From Tethya wilhelma (taxonomy: Eukaryota; Porifera; Demospongiae; Tethyida; Tethyidae): a DNA stretch of 64,000 bases. Below, one piece after another: positions 1 through 12,221 of this stretch (the stretch's first letter is position 1; each line of letters opens with the position of its first letter). A program made the position numbers and the translations under genes. Below the pieces are notes generated by a model. That model was not told the origin of the DNA, ran no database searches, and saw only the letters and a program-made list of their open reading frames with translations. The DNA is taken from assembly GCA_964030475.1 (NCBI GenBank), contig CAXIPT010000043.1, forward strand, positions 89,156 through 153,155, in the 5' to 3' direction.

Positions 1-114
1 GGTTATACCTATACTACATGATGACCAAAAACTTGTACACTGAGGTTTCTTCAATTAAAAGTTGTGTTTAAGGTGTTTGATTAGCTATGCAACTTAAATT
101 TATTAGCTTGCTTT

Positions 115-1665
115 ATTCAGTTCATTTATCAATAGTGATACACAGCATAGTTCCCTCATTATCCTATCAAAGCCTAGTTTGACACAGTTCCCTCCAAACC
201 TGTAGTTCAAGGACCAATAAGTATAGTTCTAGAAGGGTTAAAAAGCCATGGCAATAGACGGACCTAAAACGTCAATATTCAATGTGCAACTTGTATTCTC
301 TTAAGCTTAAAGTGGATGCTTCAGCACTAAGGCATTTTTGCTCCAGTTTGCAACTGAAATGTGCTTGACAAGTTTTGCCATCAACTGTTGTGCAGTCTTA
401 TCAACTCTACTGCCACACAGCATTCAGAATTTTTCTCATTTCCTCCTCTATTGAAGAAATTAAGGGTAAAATGACAGCAATGATCATTATTATGATGAAC
501 CTCCTCTTTCTGCTGGTGGTATTGAGGTATGTAGCAAAAAAAGTCCCAAAAAATCACTGTTAATCAAATACAATGGGGAGTGAACACAGTTCATAGCTGG
601 ATACAATGGAGGAACAGCAATTCAAGAGCAGAATTGTGTTCAGTTGAAAAACATCAGGATACACACTCCCTCAACAAATGGTTGAGTTTTTTTCATTTGG
701 AAGGAACAAAAAGCAACTGTCAAGAAAGTTTGGGCATCGATCACTTGCATGCCTCAGAATATGTACGAGAGGACTATACTGCACAACAACACGCAGCTGT
801 TTCTTGTCTAGCTACTGTTCACAGAGAGTATCTTCTAATGAAAATGAAATGGATTACGTAAAACAATTATAATTATACCCCAGATCCCTAGCTGCATGTC
901 TTGGGCTTGTCAGAATAGTTTTATTACTCACGCGATAGTAAATCTCACTATCTGTGGCCAAGCCGGCTAGGATTTGATAAACAATACTCTAAATTTTGTC
1001 TGAGTGTGCTCTGGGTATATAACTCACTAATTCATGATCAGTCACTGAATCTATATACTCTAACCAATGTACATTGCAATAATTAATGTTACTACCCTTT
1101 GAGTAGCCAGACCCCCAAACGCATATACTATAATATTTTGCCAATATATCTAATATCAAGTTGATGTACTTGTCACGTCTCATAAGTACTACACATGACG
1201 TTAACTGGCCGCCTATGCATATGCATATCTTCCCAAGAAAATGACTAGAAACTTTATCAACATGTAACATGCTCTATCAATATTAAGAATTGGAAATCAA
1301 TACCAGTCTTGGAATTGGTGTTGATGTGAAGTGTTATCAAGAAATGTAAACTTTGGGTAACATGATCTTCAATGAATACTCAGAAATTGTACATGCATTG
1401 TCATGGGCTGTAGTGGGCTTCACTACTGGAAGGAGGCCACCTTTGTACTTGACCGAAAATGGCCAAGGATCGTTTGTTCCCTGAGACTAGAATTAAATTA
1501 AATGTATGAAACAACTATTATCATAATTATTATAATTAATTTTATGTATAAACACACATTACTATACACATGCACCATTATACCACCGTTACACACCACG
1601 TACTGTGAATGGTGCACATATCTTGATTAAAGCACATAATAGGGTGGGGGAGAGGGGGAGGGGGG
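115..1665. repeat. Left arm of an exact inverted duplication
   Basis: This stretch is the reverse complement of 8636-10186. Every paired landmark I compared sums to 10301 (375 with 9926, 989 with 9312, 1270 with 9031), so I see no insertion or deletion along about 1.55 kb. The arm ends at an N (1666) directly after a G-rich run, while the partner continues through that run. No convincing gene is visible in it. A short open stretch at 470-527 encodes a hydrophobic, signal-like peptide ending at a GT donor, but no partner exon was found. The exactness and the N at the end point to an assembly effect rather than an old repeat. Confidence 0.9.
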
Positions 1666-1666
1666 N

Positions 1667-4600
1667 GCACAACTTGAAATCCAATGTCACTTACTGCAAT
1701 GACACATTCTGATACTGCAGCAATACTAAATGCTTCAGGTAATAAAGAACACATAATTATACACACCATTAAGGAAAATAAAATGAAAAGTTAGGTATAG
1801 CTCTACAGCCCCATTTACATGCACACTTTATGTGCATCAAACTCAATTAATGCAAATTTACTCTCCCAATACACAGTTTTAGAGTAATGTGGATAGGTGT
1901 GTGTAAACGGGAATCATCATTATATTGTGTACAGCAAAGAGTAGAGCATTTCTTTTTCAAGAAGAAAAGGATACCATATGGTGTGCAGTGCCAAATGTGC
2001 ACTGAAAAAAAGTAGAGCCACACGATCGTGCCAACTGCTTGCAAAGAAAGCATCAATATTTGCACAGTAATTGATTGAAATGCCTAAAAGTAAATATGGA
2101 TTAAATAATCATCAACCCCTTTTATTAACTATAATTGTAATACCATACCGTGCCGTTTTGAGCTCTGGAATCAGTAGTGGTAGAATACTTGAGTAGAATT
2201 AAAAATGTGCTCCTGTACCACACAGAAGATGCCAAATACACTATCCAAGTAACGAGATGAAAATCTGCATTATAATTATGTACAACAAAAATTGTAATAC
2301 TTAATAATATATTATTATCCGAACTAGAAAAAAAAAAGAAAAAAAAACATCCAAGGATTACAACTAATACCTATATGTTCTTCCAAGCTCACTAAAGTGA
2401 GAGTAGAAAACAGGAACACTTCCAGGATTGATAATATAAAGGCAATCCTATTTGCCCACAAAAGCCATGTCGACAGCTTCTGAACTAGAGCAAAATAGTT
2501 GAAATAAAGAATTGCATTCATTATCCTGGGAAATATCGTGAATGACACAGCAATTCTCCAAATATAGCGTTCAAGAAGGTGGTCACCAGTTACTTGAGCA
2601 AGAGATGGCCAGAAATTAGAAACCTAAAAGTAAAACATTTCAGTTGTATTATTAAATTTTCATAATTAATAGATTCTGGATCCCTTATAATTATGTGCAA
2701 GTTATGAAAAAGTAGTTATGAGTGTGACAGCTAGTGTCCGCTAAAAATATTCAACACCTTTATTGCATGTATGTGCACATGTAGCCAGCCATGCTATAAT
2801 ATGTGCAAACCATCTAGGTACATGTAGTGAGGCATGACATTGTGTTTTCCACACTTAGACCACAAGAATCCTATCCCATGCAGTGAGGTCAAATTCATCC
2901 ACAGAGCTCTAGTGATTGACACCACAAACCAGAATTATTAATTTTTTGAGTGATACTATGGAGCTAGTTACTTTTCCAAATGGAAGAGATCAGCATGCAG
3001 TTGCCTAAAACTCTGTACATTATTTTTAAATTATTTTAAGTCTGGATTGAGAGAAGGTCTATAATATAGCAAAGGTTACATTTAAAAGGCTATTAATAAA
3101 ACGCGGAATTAAATGAAAGTTGCATTATGTTATAAAACGACAGCATATTGGACAATGAGAAAAAATAAAGCTTCTGATGTCACAAGTTCATTGCAATTTT
3201 GAGAGATTAAAGGTTGGACCAGTGGACCAGCGAAGTATCTACGTAGTTAATTAGTCTGGCATATCCACACCTGTGGGGAAAAGGGTTACGGACCCTAGAC
3301 CTTTTTAGTCTCATCCCCAGACTCCACCCCTTCTTCAAGGAGAAAGAGAGATTGGTCTCAATTGAGTGAATTTCTGGTTGTGCTGATCGAGTCAGCAATC
3401 TCAAAACACGACTATACCAATCAGTTTGCAACATTGAAGTTTTCACATGAAAGACTTTAAGTCATACTTTCATTGATGGCTCACAAGACTAATTTTAGGG
3501 TTATATAAGAGTAGAGAATGTCTCAGTGATTGTTAAGAACTGAGCTTTGCGTGAATCACTAACAACAGAATAAACATCTCAATGATTGTGAAGAAGTGTT
3601 CCTGAATAACTTATAAAGAGAGTTTTATTAGGGGAAAAGTAGATGGTGCTAATAAATTAATGGGCTACAAAATAAAAGCCATCTTAGTCTAGTCAGCTAG
3701 ATGATACATTTTCTTTCATGTTTACTTACCAGCGGTACTTGTAGAAAACTGATTTATCCAGATGGTCCTCGTACCGACTTTGGCCCTGAGTCTCCATGTC
3801 AAACTCTTGTTAGTCTGATGGCCCTCACAGAAGGTCTGGCCAGTGAGACTAGACTCTACTACCATGACTGCATCCCTACACTAAGCCTCTCTATCGATGG
3901 TATGTATGTATAAAGAGCCAGCTAGGAGCTTATGAGGGCATGCAGAGCTAGCTCTGATCTGGTGTGTGTGTGCCCCTACTATGTATGGATGTACATACTC
4001 CTTTAACGATAGAAAACGTGGTTATTTTCAGGCATGCAAACTACCCCCCACAATCTCAGAATCTGGGTAGTTCAATCTGATTGAAATGTCACCTTTGCTA
4101 GATCCTCTCTCTCGGCATGTGCAATGTGACGAAGGAGGAGGGTCTAGAGCGATAGACTACAGTCAAGTCTGTCAAGCCTCGGAATAAGGGTGTATCAAGT
4201 TTTGAAATACAGATGTTATGATTGTGGCCGGGTACAAAATTATAATACTGCAGCAGCACCACTAGTTGGTGTCTGTCTGTCAGCCACCTTCATGCCAGTG
4301 AACTCTTTCTTATTCATATCTTCAACGATTTCTGGCATCATATAGCTGAGCTGGCAAGTCCACATGCACGGCCGAGTGCCACCTGCTTGCTGACTCATGG
4401 ATCAGTAAAGGCAAATTTACACCTACCTCCTCAGCTAAGTCTGGTGCTGTAGCTATGATTTCCTTTCCCTCCATAATCAGTATAATAAAATTAAAATTAA
4501 TTATGTCATATAAAAACTTTTAACTTGATTAAACCGAGCCTAAAATAATTGCTATGGACTTACGTTGCAGTAGGTCTTCATCAGACTGTCGTAGTGAAAG

Positions 4601-4770
4601 ATGAGTCCCAGCAGGTAAGCTGCCACCAACCCCACTGTTTGTAGACATATCGTAACAAGTGCTACTTTTGAATAGGACCAACTACTCAGAGAAGTGGTGT
4701 TGACTACTGCCAGTGCCGCTGTTGTTTGTTGGTGGTTATCTCTTTCTCCATTACATGACGGTGGCATCAT
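1667..4770 (-). CDS. PGAP2: PGAP2/FRAG1-like GPI-anchor remodelling membrane protein, 3' end missing
   Basis: Five minus-strand exons join in frame with GT-AG introns: 4564-4770, 2371-2623, 2149-2264, 1975-2083 and 1667-1732. They give about 250 residues, close to the family's usual ~250. PGAP2 is a multi-pass ER/Golgi protein needed for GPI lipid remodelling. The first exon encodes a short polar N-terminus and a hydrophobic helix ending near FHYDSLMKTYC. The second carries the family-like stretch ERYIWRIAVSFTIFPR followed by two hydrophobic helices. The later exons give further membrane segments, ending in SECVIAVSDIGFQVV. The last exon runs into the N at 1666, so roughly the final 10-15 residues and the stop are missing. 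A second methionine lies next to the chosen start and is equally possible. The identification rests on remembered family pattern; the exon phases (0,1,0,1) all agree. Confidence 0.8.
3207..3446. other. PGAP2-intron stretch with a repeat-like open frame
   Basis: A minus-strand open frame of about 79 codons sits here within the first PGAP2 intron. Its composition (SLGMRLKRSRVRNPFPH, no splice context) looks like dispersed repeat sequence rather than a gene. I give it only as a possible repeat and found no second copy in the window. Confidence 0.25.
3733..4084 (+). CDS. Two orphan exons of an unknown gene inside the PGAP2 first intron
   Basis: Exon 3733-3899 follows a good acceptor (tttacttaccag) and ends at GATG before gtatgt. 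Exon 4032-4084 follows ttttcag, joins in phase 1 and ends at TGA. Together they encode a peptide containing LVSLMALTEGLASETRLYYH and finishing in IWVVQSD. Splice signals on both sides and a clean in-frame stop support a real 3' end. I do not recognise the family, and no upstream plus-strand exon was found between 2624 and 3732. The exons lie on the strand opposite to the surrounding PGAP2 intron, so this is a nested gene, a pseudogene remnant or a chance pattern. Confidence 0.35.
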
Positions 4771-6492
4771 AATTTATACTTGTAAGTAAAACTGTAGTGC
4801 TCCTAGTCTACTATAAGTAATACTGTCTATACATACTATAAAAGGCTGTGTAAGGCCTCGACCATATCTTGACGGTCCACTGGTCTAAGCTGAATTGTGA
4901 CGTGAAGTCACACCGCAGTACAGTTCAGTGACACGGTTTCATATTTCATACCGGCTAAGTAATTTGCAACCTTCCCCAAAACATTCGTTTCCAGGAAGCA
5001 ATGTTAAATCTTACTAATAAACTTCAGTAGAGTAATCTATTGTTACCTATTAATTTGCATGAACTGAATGCACACGTTGGAATGTTGATCTACAGTGTGA
5101 ACTTAGTGTCGTAGTTTAATTGTTGTGCCTTATACTCAGCTTAGGCCTATCATAATGACAGCCATAGAAGTGTGATGCATAACAACAGAACACTAATCAC
5201 TAGCCCATAATTATAATAAATAATTATTATTGTACATAGTCTAATTTTTGACCTGTGGAAAATTTTAATGCCCCCTTTATTAAACTGGATCAGAGGTTAC
5301 ACTCTACGGAGAAATACCAACTCTCATTTGAGACGATGGTTCTACCTGGACAGATGCTTAGATCGATGATTAAATTTTTAATGTATAATAAATTTTGTCT
5401 TTCTCTCTCTGGAATTAAACTCATCAAGGCATTGATTCCCACAGTCATGAGGCATGTATAATATTATATCCTGCAAACTTGACTGAAGCTTTCTTACTCT
5501 TTAAGTCATCATTGCTCTCGATCCTGGCTATTGAGATACAATTTACTGTTTGTACAAAGGAAAGGTTGACCACTGGCATAGCATTCAGTATCATCATCAT
5601 AAATAATTATAATAATAATGTTGATACTGCCAATGTTCAAGTAATAATATCATTATGTCATGAGTTGTGATGAAACTGTACACTAATAATTCTGTCTCTT
5701 GGACAACCTACATATGCTAGTGAATATCATTATAATAATTATTACTTTATAGACAAAAACTTTGTAACACTTATTTTTATTGATGTTAGTGTGCTTGAGA
5801 ACATTGTGTTAAACAAAACTAAGTAACTATGGTTGAATTTGGTATGAACACTGGCTGCTTTAGTCACAACAGCGACATTAATTGTGCAAATTTATAGGCA
5901 AAATCAATGATATTTGTTTTACGTGGTTAGTACTAAAAGATTTCTAAACCTACTAATCTTTCTATCAACCTGAGTACCCTTTACACATGAACACATGTCT
6001 TTATTATTATTATCATACCTAGGCCTGCACTCATGCAGTATAATATTATAGACAATTGTAACATGTACATTCCTTCAACTATAATTATGAACTCATAACA
6101 GCAACAACACAGTGAGCTAGTATTAAAAAAAAAAAATAATACATGGGCTAGCTCACATATAATCAACTTAAGACCATGCAGAGTTCAAAGTATATACGTA
6201 AGCTTTATCCAGAGATTTAGTAAATTTCCAATTAACAGGTGAGACAAAAATTTTCATTTAATTTGTATTTTTATATGAATAACTAAAGAATATCAACACA
6301 AGTCGGGCCTATAATATTATAAGTATGATCTAGCTATGCATTATTTTCTAGCACAAAAACTAATGTTTGTAAATAATTATAGATTGAAAACAAATTGCCT
6401 GAAAGTTAAGTTAAGACTTTCCTCTACTGCTACATTTGGTCTCTTTCAATACTATTATTTTGAGTTCTGCCTCAGTAAGTTTGACCTTGGTC
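4771..6492. other. Gene-free stretch between PGAP2 and the secreted-protein gene
   Basis: The stretch is AT-rich, with only short unspliced open frames on both strands. It should contain the PGAP2 promoter (just above 4770) and the 3' UTR of the secreted-protein gene (just below 6493). I see no RNA gene or clear repeat pair. Confidence 0.6.
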
Positions 6493-7555
6493 CTAGTTCC
6501 TTTTATGTGGCACGTATGGGGGCAGGTGATGACCATTGGCCTTTGCATACTTGTCCTCTGCATTTTGCAGCATAACTTGAGCAAGAATTTCTTGTGGAAC
6601 TGAAAGTGATTTATTCAAACTTAATGTATACTCATTAAAGAGTCATTAGTGAACTTACTCTCAGCACATTCCTCTTCTCCATTGCTAAGAGTGATACAAA
6701 TTTCATTCTCACTCACTGCAAATAAAAATCGATATTTAAAGTTAAGTGTACCAAAATTATTGTGGAGGCTGGATTGAGATATAGTCCATGCTAATGGTTC
6801 CAAGAAGGCACAAAACATTCTCAGTTTGCTTTGTGAATTGTGATCGTCTATGTTACAAATAACTTTTTGCACATACATATGTAAACGTTAAAACTTACTT
6901 ATTTTTGCTTCTTTGCAAGTTTCATATTCAACATCTGTATAGAGGCACTGCTCATTTGATTTTACACAGACTTGAGCATATGCATCTGGAAACATTTTTT
7001 TAAAACCCTTGTCTGCTGGAGACTTGAAAGATTCACAATCTTTAGGGTTGGCACCACAAGGAGGTACATCTCGTGAGGTGCATACTTTTCCTATTGTTGT
7101 TAAACAATGTGTGTAAAAAGAAAATAATTTAAAAATAATTAATATTATTAGTTATAAATTTTGATATTGCTACAAACCTTTTTCCACACATGTCAGAAAA
7201 TCGATTCCACTGCCATCACGTTTATCTACTTCAATCTTCATTTCACATCCACTTGGAATACCAATATCTTGTTCATAGGCAACTGCATAGAGCACAGAAA
7301 TAGTACACAAACAAGTGATACTCATAGTGGAATATTGTTTATTATTATTATAATTATGGAATATCACAATCATATCCAAAATAAACAGCAAATTTGGAAA
7401 TAATAATTATATATATTTAGAGAAGTATTTGGTTTCCATTTTAAATTACACTTACAGCGTTTACGCCTCCCATTAGCATCAACTTTGAGGTCAACAGTTG
7501 CTGCCACTAGTGCAACAATAGTCATGAGCACCACTCCTTGAATGAACAGTTGCAT
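6493..7555 (-). CDS. Small secreted cysteine-rich protein, complete, five exons
   Basis: Minus-strand exons 7456-7555, 7178-7282, 6899-7090, 6659-6715 and 6493-6599 join in frame with GT-AG introns, every one in phase 1, giving 186 residues. The start at 7555 is chosen because MQLFIQGVVLMTIVALVAA is a good signal peptide; an in-frame ATG at 7624 would put polar residues in front of it. About 13 residues after the predicted cleavage lies RRKR, a possible furin-type site. The mature part has ten cysteines, spread over exon 2 (two), exon 3 (six, including DVPPC and YETC) and exon 4 (two), so five disulfides are possible. The C-terminal exon is charged and cysteine-free, ending in HKRN. Uniform phase-1 introns are typical of extracellular modules. 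I do not recognise the family, so no function is proposed beyond secretion. Confidence 0.75.
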
Positions 7556-7657
7556 GATTGATGAGGTCCCTTTGAGTTGTTTTGTGAATATCCAATTGAA
7601 GCAGTTGTCGGACAATTGAATCAATTGAGTGAAGTGCTGTTCTGGACTAGTGCTCCT

Positions 7658-7666
7658 CTATTTATA
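7658..7666 (-). promoter_or_regulatory. TATA box of the secreted-protein gene
   Basis: On the minus strand the sequence reads TATAAATAG, about 110 bases above the chosen ATG at 7555. The expected transcription start about 30 bases downstream (near 7635) leaves a short 5' leader. That makes the in-frame ATG at 7624 almost cap-proximal and favours the internal start with the signal peptide. Confidence 0.6.
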
Positions 7667-8221
7667 GTGTTCCACCACCAGAAGTAAGAAGAGCTTGTTC
7701 AGGGAAAAAATAATTGTCAACATGGATATCCTCATAATAATTATCTGTGTGTGTTATGGCATGCAATAATGAGAGCCAAAGAAATTTTTCATGGAAAGAT
7801 ATAGTATGCAATTTATATGTATAAAATGTGCTATATAGGTACTATGTTTGTATGAATGAAACATGATATGCATGATAATAATTTACACTGTAACAGTCAA
7901 TATTTTACATTATTGCAGTGATGATGGCATTTACACAGAATAGTTCATTGCCCTCAAATACTTGCCTAACATAATATATATGTGCTAACATTTCATATTC
8001 CAGAAAATATAAGTATAGATTTTGATGGATTTTCTGGAATTCTATTTTAAAGTCTGTACTATGTTGTGTTGAGCTCAATTTTCAAAGTCATTGACTACTT
8101 GGTAGCTGTCGCTAGTTGAGTGCAATTCTAAGACTTGCACCATGTAGTTCTGTTTAGTGATAACTATTTTTATTTAAATAGTAAATGAATCCATTTTCTT
8201 GAAGTGTCGACACTCTGCCTA

Positions 8222-8444
8222 TACCATAGCTGGAAAATATTGATGGGGATTTTAATTTTACAGTTTGACGGTCATGCAAAGTCCAAATCGTCAAATTTAA
8301 CCCCACCAATATTTTGAATGCCATATATGAATGTATTATACGCACACGCAAATTGTCAAATTTAAACTTGTCAATATTTTCATTTTACACTCTGCGGAGT
8401 AAACCGTCAAATTTTTTGACCCTCAATATCTCCGGCTATACAGT
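8222..8444. mobile_element. MITE, TACCGTA-type end, CCGTCAAATTT subfamily, copy 1
   Basis: The ends are imperfect inverted repeats: TACCATAGCTGGAAAATATT at the left and the complement of CCGGCTATACAGTA at the right. The body repeats the words CGTCAAATTT and TTGACGG in both orientations. It is the degraded relative of the clean copy at 21783-21974. No coding sequence is present. Confidence 0.75.
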
Positions 8445-8635
8445 ATTATATGTAGTTTCTCAAGTAAGTTTTTTTGAAAGATGCGCTACTATGAAGTGTA
8501 AGTTGTATAATAAACGATTGCACGCATCACGGCTATATAGTACACATGATTATCCTGTGAAAATTGCTATTGAGATTCTATAGACATGCTTATGATATTG
8601 TATGCATCTCAGATTTACTACTCTCAGTCTCCCCC

Positions 8636-10186
8636 TCCCCCTCCCCCTCTCCCCCACCCTATTATGTGCTTTAATCAAGATATGTGCACCATTCACAGTA
8701 CGTGGTGTGTAACGGTGGTATAATGGTGCATGTGTATAGTAATGTGTGTTTATACATAAAATTAATTATAATAATTATGATAATAGTTGTTTCATACATT
8801 TAATTTAATTCTAGTCTCAGGGAACAAACGATCCTTGGCCATTTTCGGTCAAGTACAAAGGTGGCCTCCTTCCAGTAGTGAAGCCCACTACAGCCCATGA
8901 CAATGCATGTACAATTTCTGAGTATTCATTGAAGATCATGTTACCCAAAGTTTACATTTCTTGATAACACTTCACATCAACACCAATTCCAAGACTGGTA
9001 TTGATTTCCAATTCTTAATATTGATAGAGCATGTTACATGTTGATAAAGTTTCTAGTCATTTTCTTGGGAAGATATGCATATGCATAGGCGGCCAGTTAA
9101 CGTCATGTGTAGTACTTATGAGACGTGACAAGTACATCAACTTGATATTAGATATATTGGCAAAATATTATAGTATATGCGTTTGGGGGTCTGGCTACTC
9201 AAAGGGTAGTAACATTAATTATTGCAATGTACATTGGTTAGAGTATATAGATTCAGTGACTGATCATGAATTAGTGAGTTATATACCCAGAGCACACTCA
9301 GACAAAATTTAGAGTATTGTTTATCAAATCCTAGCCGGCTTGGCCACAGATAGTGAGATTTACTATCGCGTGAGTAATAAAACTATTCTGACAAGCCCAA
9401 GACATGCAGCTAGGGATCTGGGGTATAATTATAATTGTTTTACGTAATCCATTTCATTTTCATTAGAAGATACTCTCTGTGAACAGTAGCTAGACAAGAA
9501 ACAGCTGCGTGTTGTTGTGCAGTATAGTCCTCTCGTACATATTCTGAGGCATGCAAGTGATCGATGCCCAAACTTTCTTGACAGTTGCTTTTTGTTCCTT
9601 CCAAATGAAAAAAACTCAACCATTTGTTGAGGGAGTGTGTATCCTGATGTTTTTCAACTGAACACAATTCTGCTCTTGAATTGCTGTTCCTCCATTGTAT
9701 CCAGCTATGAACTGTGTTCACTCCCCATTGTATTTGATTAACAGTGATTTTTTGGGACTTTTTTTGCTACATACCTCAATACCACCAGCAGAAAGAGGAG
9801 ATTCATCATAATAATGATCATTGCTGTCATTTTACCCTTAATTTCTTCAATAGAGGAGGAAATGAGAAAAATTCTGAATGCTGTGTGGCAGTAGAGTTGA
9901 TAAGACTGCACAACAGTTGATGGCAAAACTTGTCAAGCACATTTCAGTTGCAAACTGGAGCAAAAATGCCTTAGTGCTGAAGCATCCACTTTAAGCTTAA
10001 GAGAATACAAGTTGCACATTGAATATTGACGTTTTAGGTCCGTCTATTGCCATGGCTTTTTAACCCTTCTAGAACTATACTTATTGGTCCTTGAACTACA
10101 GGTTTGGAGGGAACTGTGTCAAACTAGGCTTTGATAGGATAATGAGGGAACTATGCTGTGTATCACTATTGATAAATGAACTGAAT
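8636..10186. repeat. Right arm of an exact inverted duplication
   Basis: This is the reverse complement of 115-1665. It ends at the N at 10187, where the left arm continues leftward for another 114 bases. If the piece 1667-10186 is flipped, this arm overlaps the left arm exactly and extends it, as expected for one contig placed in the wrong orientation. No gene is recognised in the arm. Confidence 0.9.
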
Positions 10187-10187
10187 A

Positions 10188-12166
10188 NACTTGAAGCTGG
10201 TGAAAATACACTCGAGGCTACTTCAGACGTGGTACGATTACGTACAGTGGATGCGTCAGTGCAGTAGCCCATGTCCAAGCTCCCACTGTCAGTGGGCTGG
10301 GCTTGGTGGAAGGAGGAGGTGGTGGAGTCAGGCAGACAGGACTCATCAGGGCTGGAAGAATTGGTTGCCACTGGCTGACTGGTGCTAAGACTGGCATCTG
10401 ACGAAGACACGGACTTGCACGGTGATGGAGGGATGTCAGTAACGGTTTGGCTGTCTGGTGTTTCGATGGAATGGGGTGATGCTGAGGAGGAACTTGGACT
10501 TGGCTTGATTTGAATTGATGGCTCCTGTTTCATCTCCTCTAGTACTTCAACATCAGGTGACAATGGTTCAGTCTTGACTTGAGGCATCGCAGTGCTCTCT
10601 TCAAACGGATTCACAACTTTACCATCCTCTCTTGTTACCAGTGGGAAGGGATCGTGGCTCCTAGCATCCTCCTCTCGTATGCTAGACTCACCAGCTGTGA
10701 TAGCAGCCTGTTTACTAGCGAGCTCCTTGTCTCCAACATCCTTGCTACAGTAGAGCAAACATAAACAAGTGAACAATGACATCATGCACATAAATACAAG
10801 AATTAAACACCACTAATACTAATTGTATTATAAGCAAAGTTGTGCTTCTCTGTCCCTGTACATGAAACTTAGCTAGCCCAATAACGAATTTGTTTGCTAG
10901 CTGATTGCAAAAAATGGTAGAAATTGGTAATGATCATCAGTGACATCACGTTGCGCAAATTGAATATATATGGGCATGAGCTTACGCTACAGAAAGCATG
11001 CAAAAAGCTGTGCATTTCATTGCCATGCCAGTAGTACAGATTACTGTGCGTGCATCAGATCGTGCACACTAAACATCAGTACACTTCATGAAACCTACTA
11101 GGTACGGTGCTAATAATAATAATTACAAGGAGTGTGGCTCGCTTCGCTCGCCACGCTCCTTGCTTATGTATGAAGTATACTGATGTTTACTACTAGATGC
11201 ATACAAGCACAGGCATCTGCGTATAGCAATAACTGGGCAGTGAAAGGTAACCATGCATGCATTCAATGCTCCTCTTTGCAATTTGGCCAGCTCAGCAATT
11301 TATCTCACTACGTGACGTCACAAACGACCCTTTTCCAACTTCCACCATCAGCTGACAAAGAAACTCGTTATCTGGCTAGCTGTGTTTTGTGTACAACGAC
11401 AGAGAAGCAGACTCCTAGAAGCGAAACTTTCTCCCCTCGTTACGCTTCTTTTGTGAAAGATTGGCTGCTCTATCACGCTTCTTTGTCGGATATGGATGCC
11501 ACTGATTAGCCTTGTTAGCGATCTCAAAAACAGTCAGCCATATTTGTAGCGCCTGTGGTTCTATTCTAGGCTAGCACTATCTAAGCTAGCTGTCTAGGCA
11601 CACTTTTTTGGCCTGCATTTTCCACACTCCAGAGAAAAGGTAGCATTTTAGCTGGAGGTCGCATCACTTCTGGTGAACTCTCATGACACACACACACACA
11701 CGGACAGACACACCAAACTTTGCTTATAATATGATGCACTTTATACAGTGGAATGTTTCCTGTACGCAAAAAATGCTATATATGCTTTCAACTTTCAGAC
11801 AGGCAGTGGTGCACATTTTGACAATTCAAAGTTAGAAGTTATTGCATGCAAATCTTGCACCAGTCCAATGAATATTTCCCAGTATATTTTCATTTATAGA
11901 GGAAGCAATATACAGACTAGTGTGTAGCTATGTCTGTATACAGGCTTTGTGTCCCACATGTGGAAAGTAACTAAGGTATAGCAGTGTGCATATACATGTA
12001 GGTAATCACAGCACATACTTGATCACGAAGTTCATACAAACGATGTAAGATGGTTTTCCAGTTCTGCTGTCATGCATGACAGTGGCTCTAGTCTGAAGCC
12101 AGAGGTATGTTCCATACTTGGTGAGCATTCTATAGTAGCCACTCAGGCCTTCTCCTCGAGTCATTA
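10188..12166 (-). CDS. HIF/SIM-class bHLH-PAS transcription factor fragment (end of PAS-B plus C-terminal region)
   Basis: Two minus-strand exons are visible: 12019-12166 and 10188-10744, joined in phase 2. The first encodes the last half of a PAS-B domain, with GLSGYYRMLTKYGTYLWLQ and then PSYIVCMNFVI, very close to the HIF-alpha/SIM consensus. The second is a 185-residue Ser/Pro/Thr-rich tail with two psi-K-x-E-P sites (VKTEP and MKQEP), typical SUMO/synergy-control motifs of transcription factors. No LxxLAP prolyl-hydroxylation motif is seen before the frame runs into the N at 10187. The bHLH, PAS-A and first half of PAS-B would lie beyond the N at 12220 and are not on that strand of the next contig, so contig order or orientation is doubtful. 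Class I bHLH-PAS proteins act in the nucleus as dimers with ARNT; that role is inferred from family. Confidence 0.75.
10797..12018. other. Intron of the HIF-like fragment
   Basis: This holds the hairpin at 11130, a CA-rich microsatellite near 11690 and an open but unspliced plus-strand stretch (11183-11509) without family resemblance. I see no other gene. Confidence 0.5.
11130..11165. repeat. Short palindrome
   Basis: The words acaaggagtgtggc and gccacgctccttgc face each other around a tcgcttcgctcg core, giving a hairpin of about 36 bases within the intron of the HIF-like gene fragment. It resembles the tip of a small inverted-repeat element. Confidence 0.5.
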
Positions 12167-12168
12167 CT

Positions 12169-12169
<1 letters not shown>

Positions 12170-12219
<50 letters not shown>
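12170..12219. repeat. GT microsatellite ending at an assembly gap
   Basis: An uninterrupted (GT)n run stops at the N at 12220. The acceptor of the HIF-like PAS-B exon lies immediately beside it, so the missing upstream part of that gene is lost at this join. Confidence 0.9.
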
Positions 12220-12221
12220 NG

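Noticed and set aside
375..861. Open frames in the left inverted arm as small genes
   Set aside because: They have no splice context or recognisable domain, and their exact mirror copies at 9440-9926 only reflect the duplication.
12171..12219. Cys-Val repeat frame as part of a protein
   Set aside because: It is translation of a GT microsatellite; only the part after the gap looks coding.
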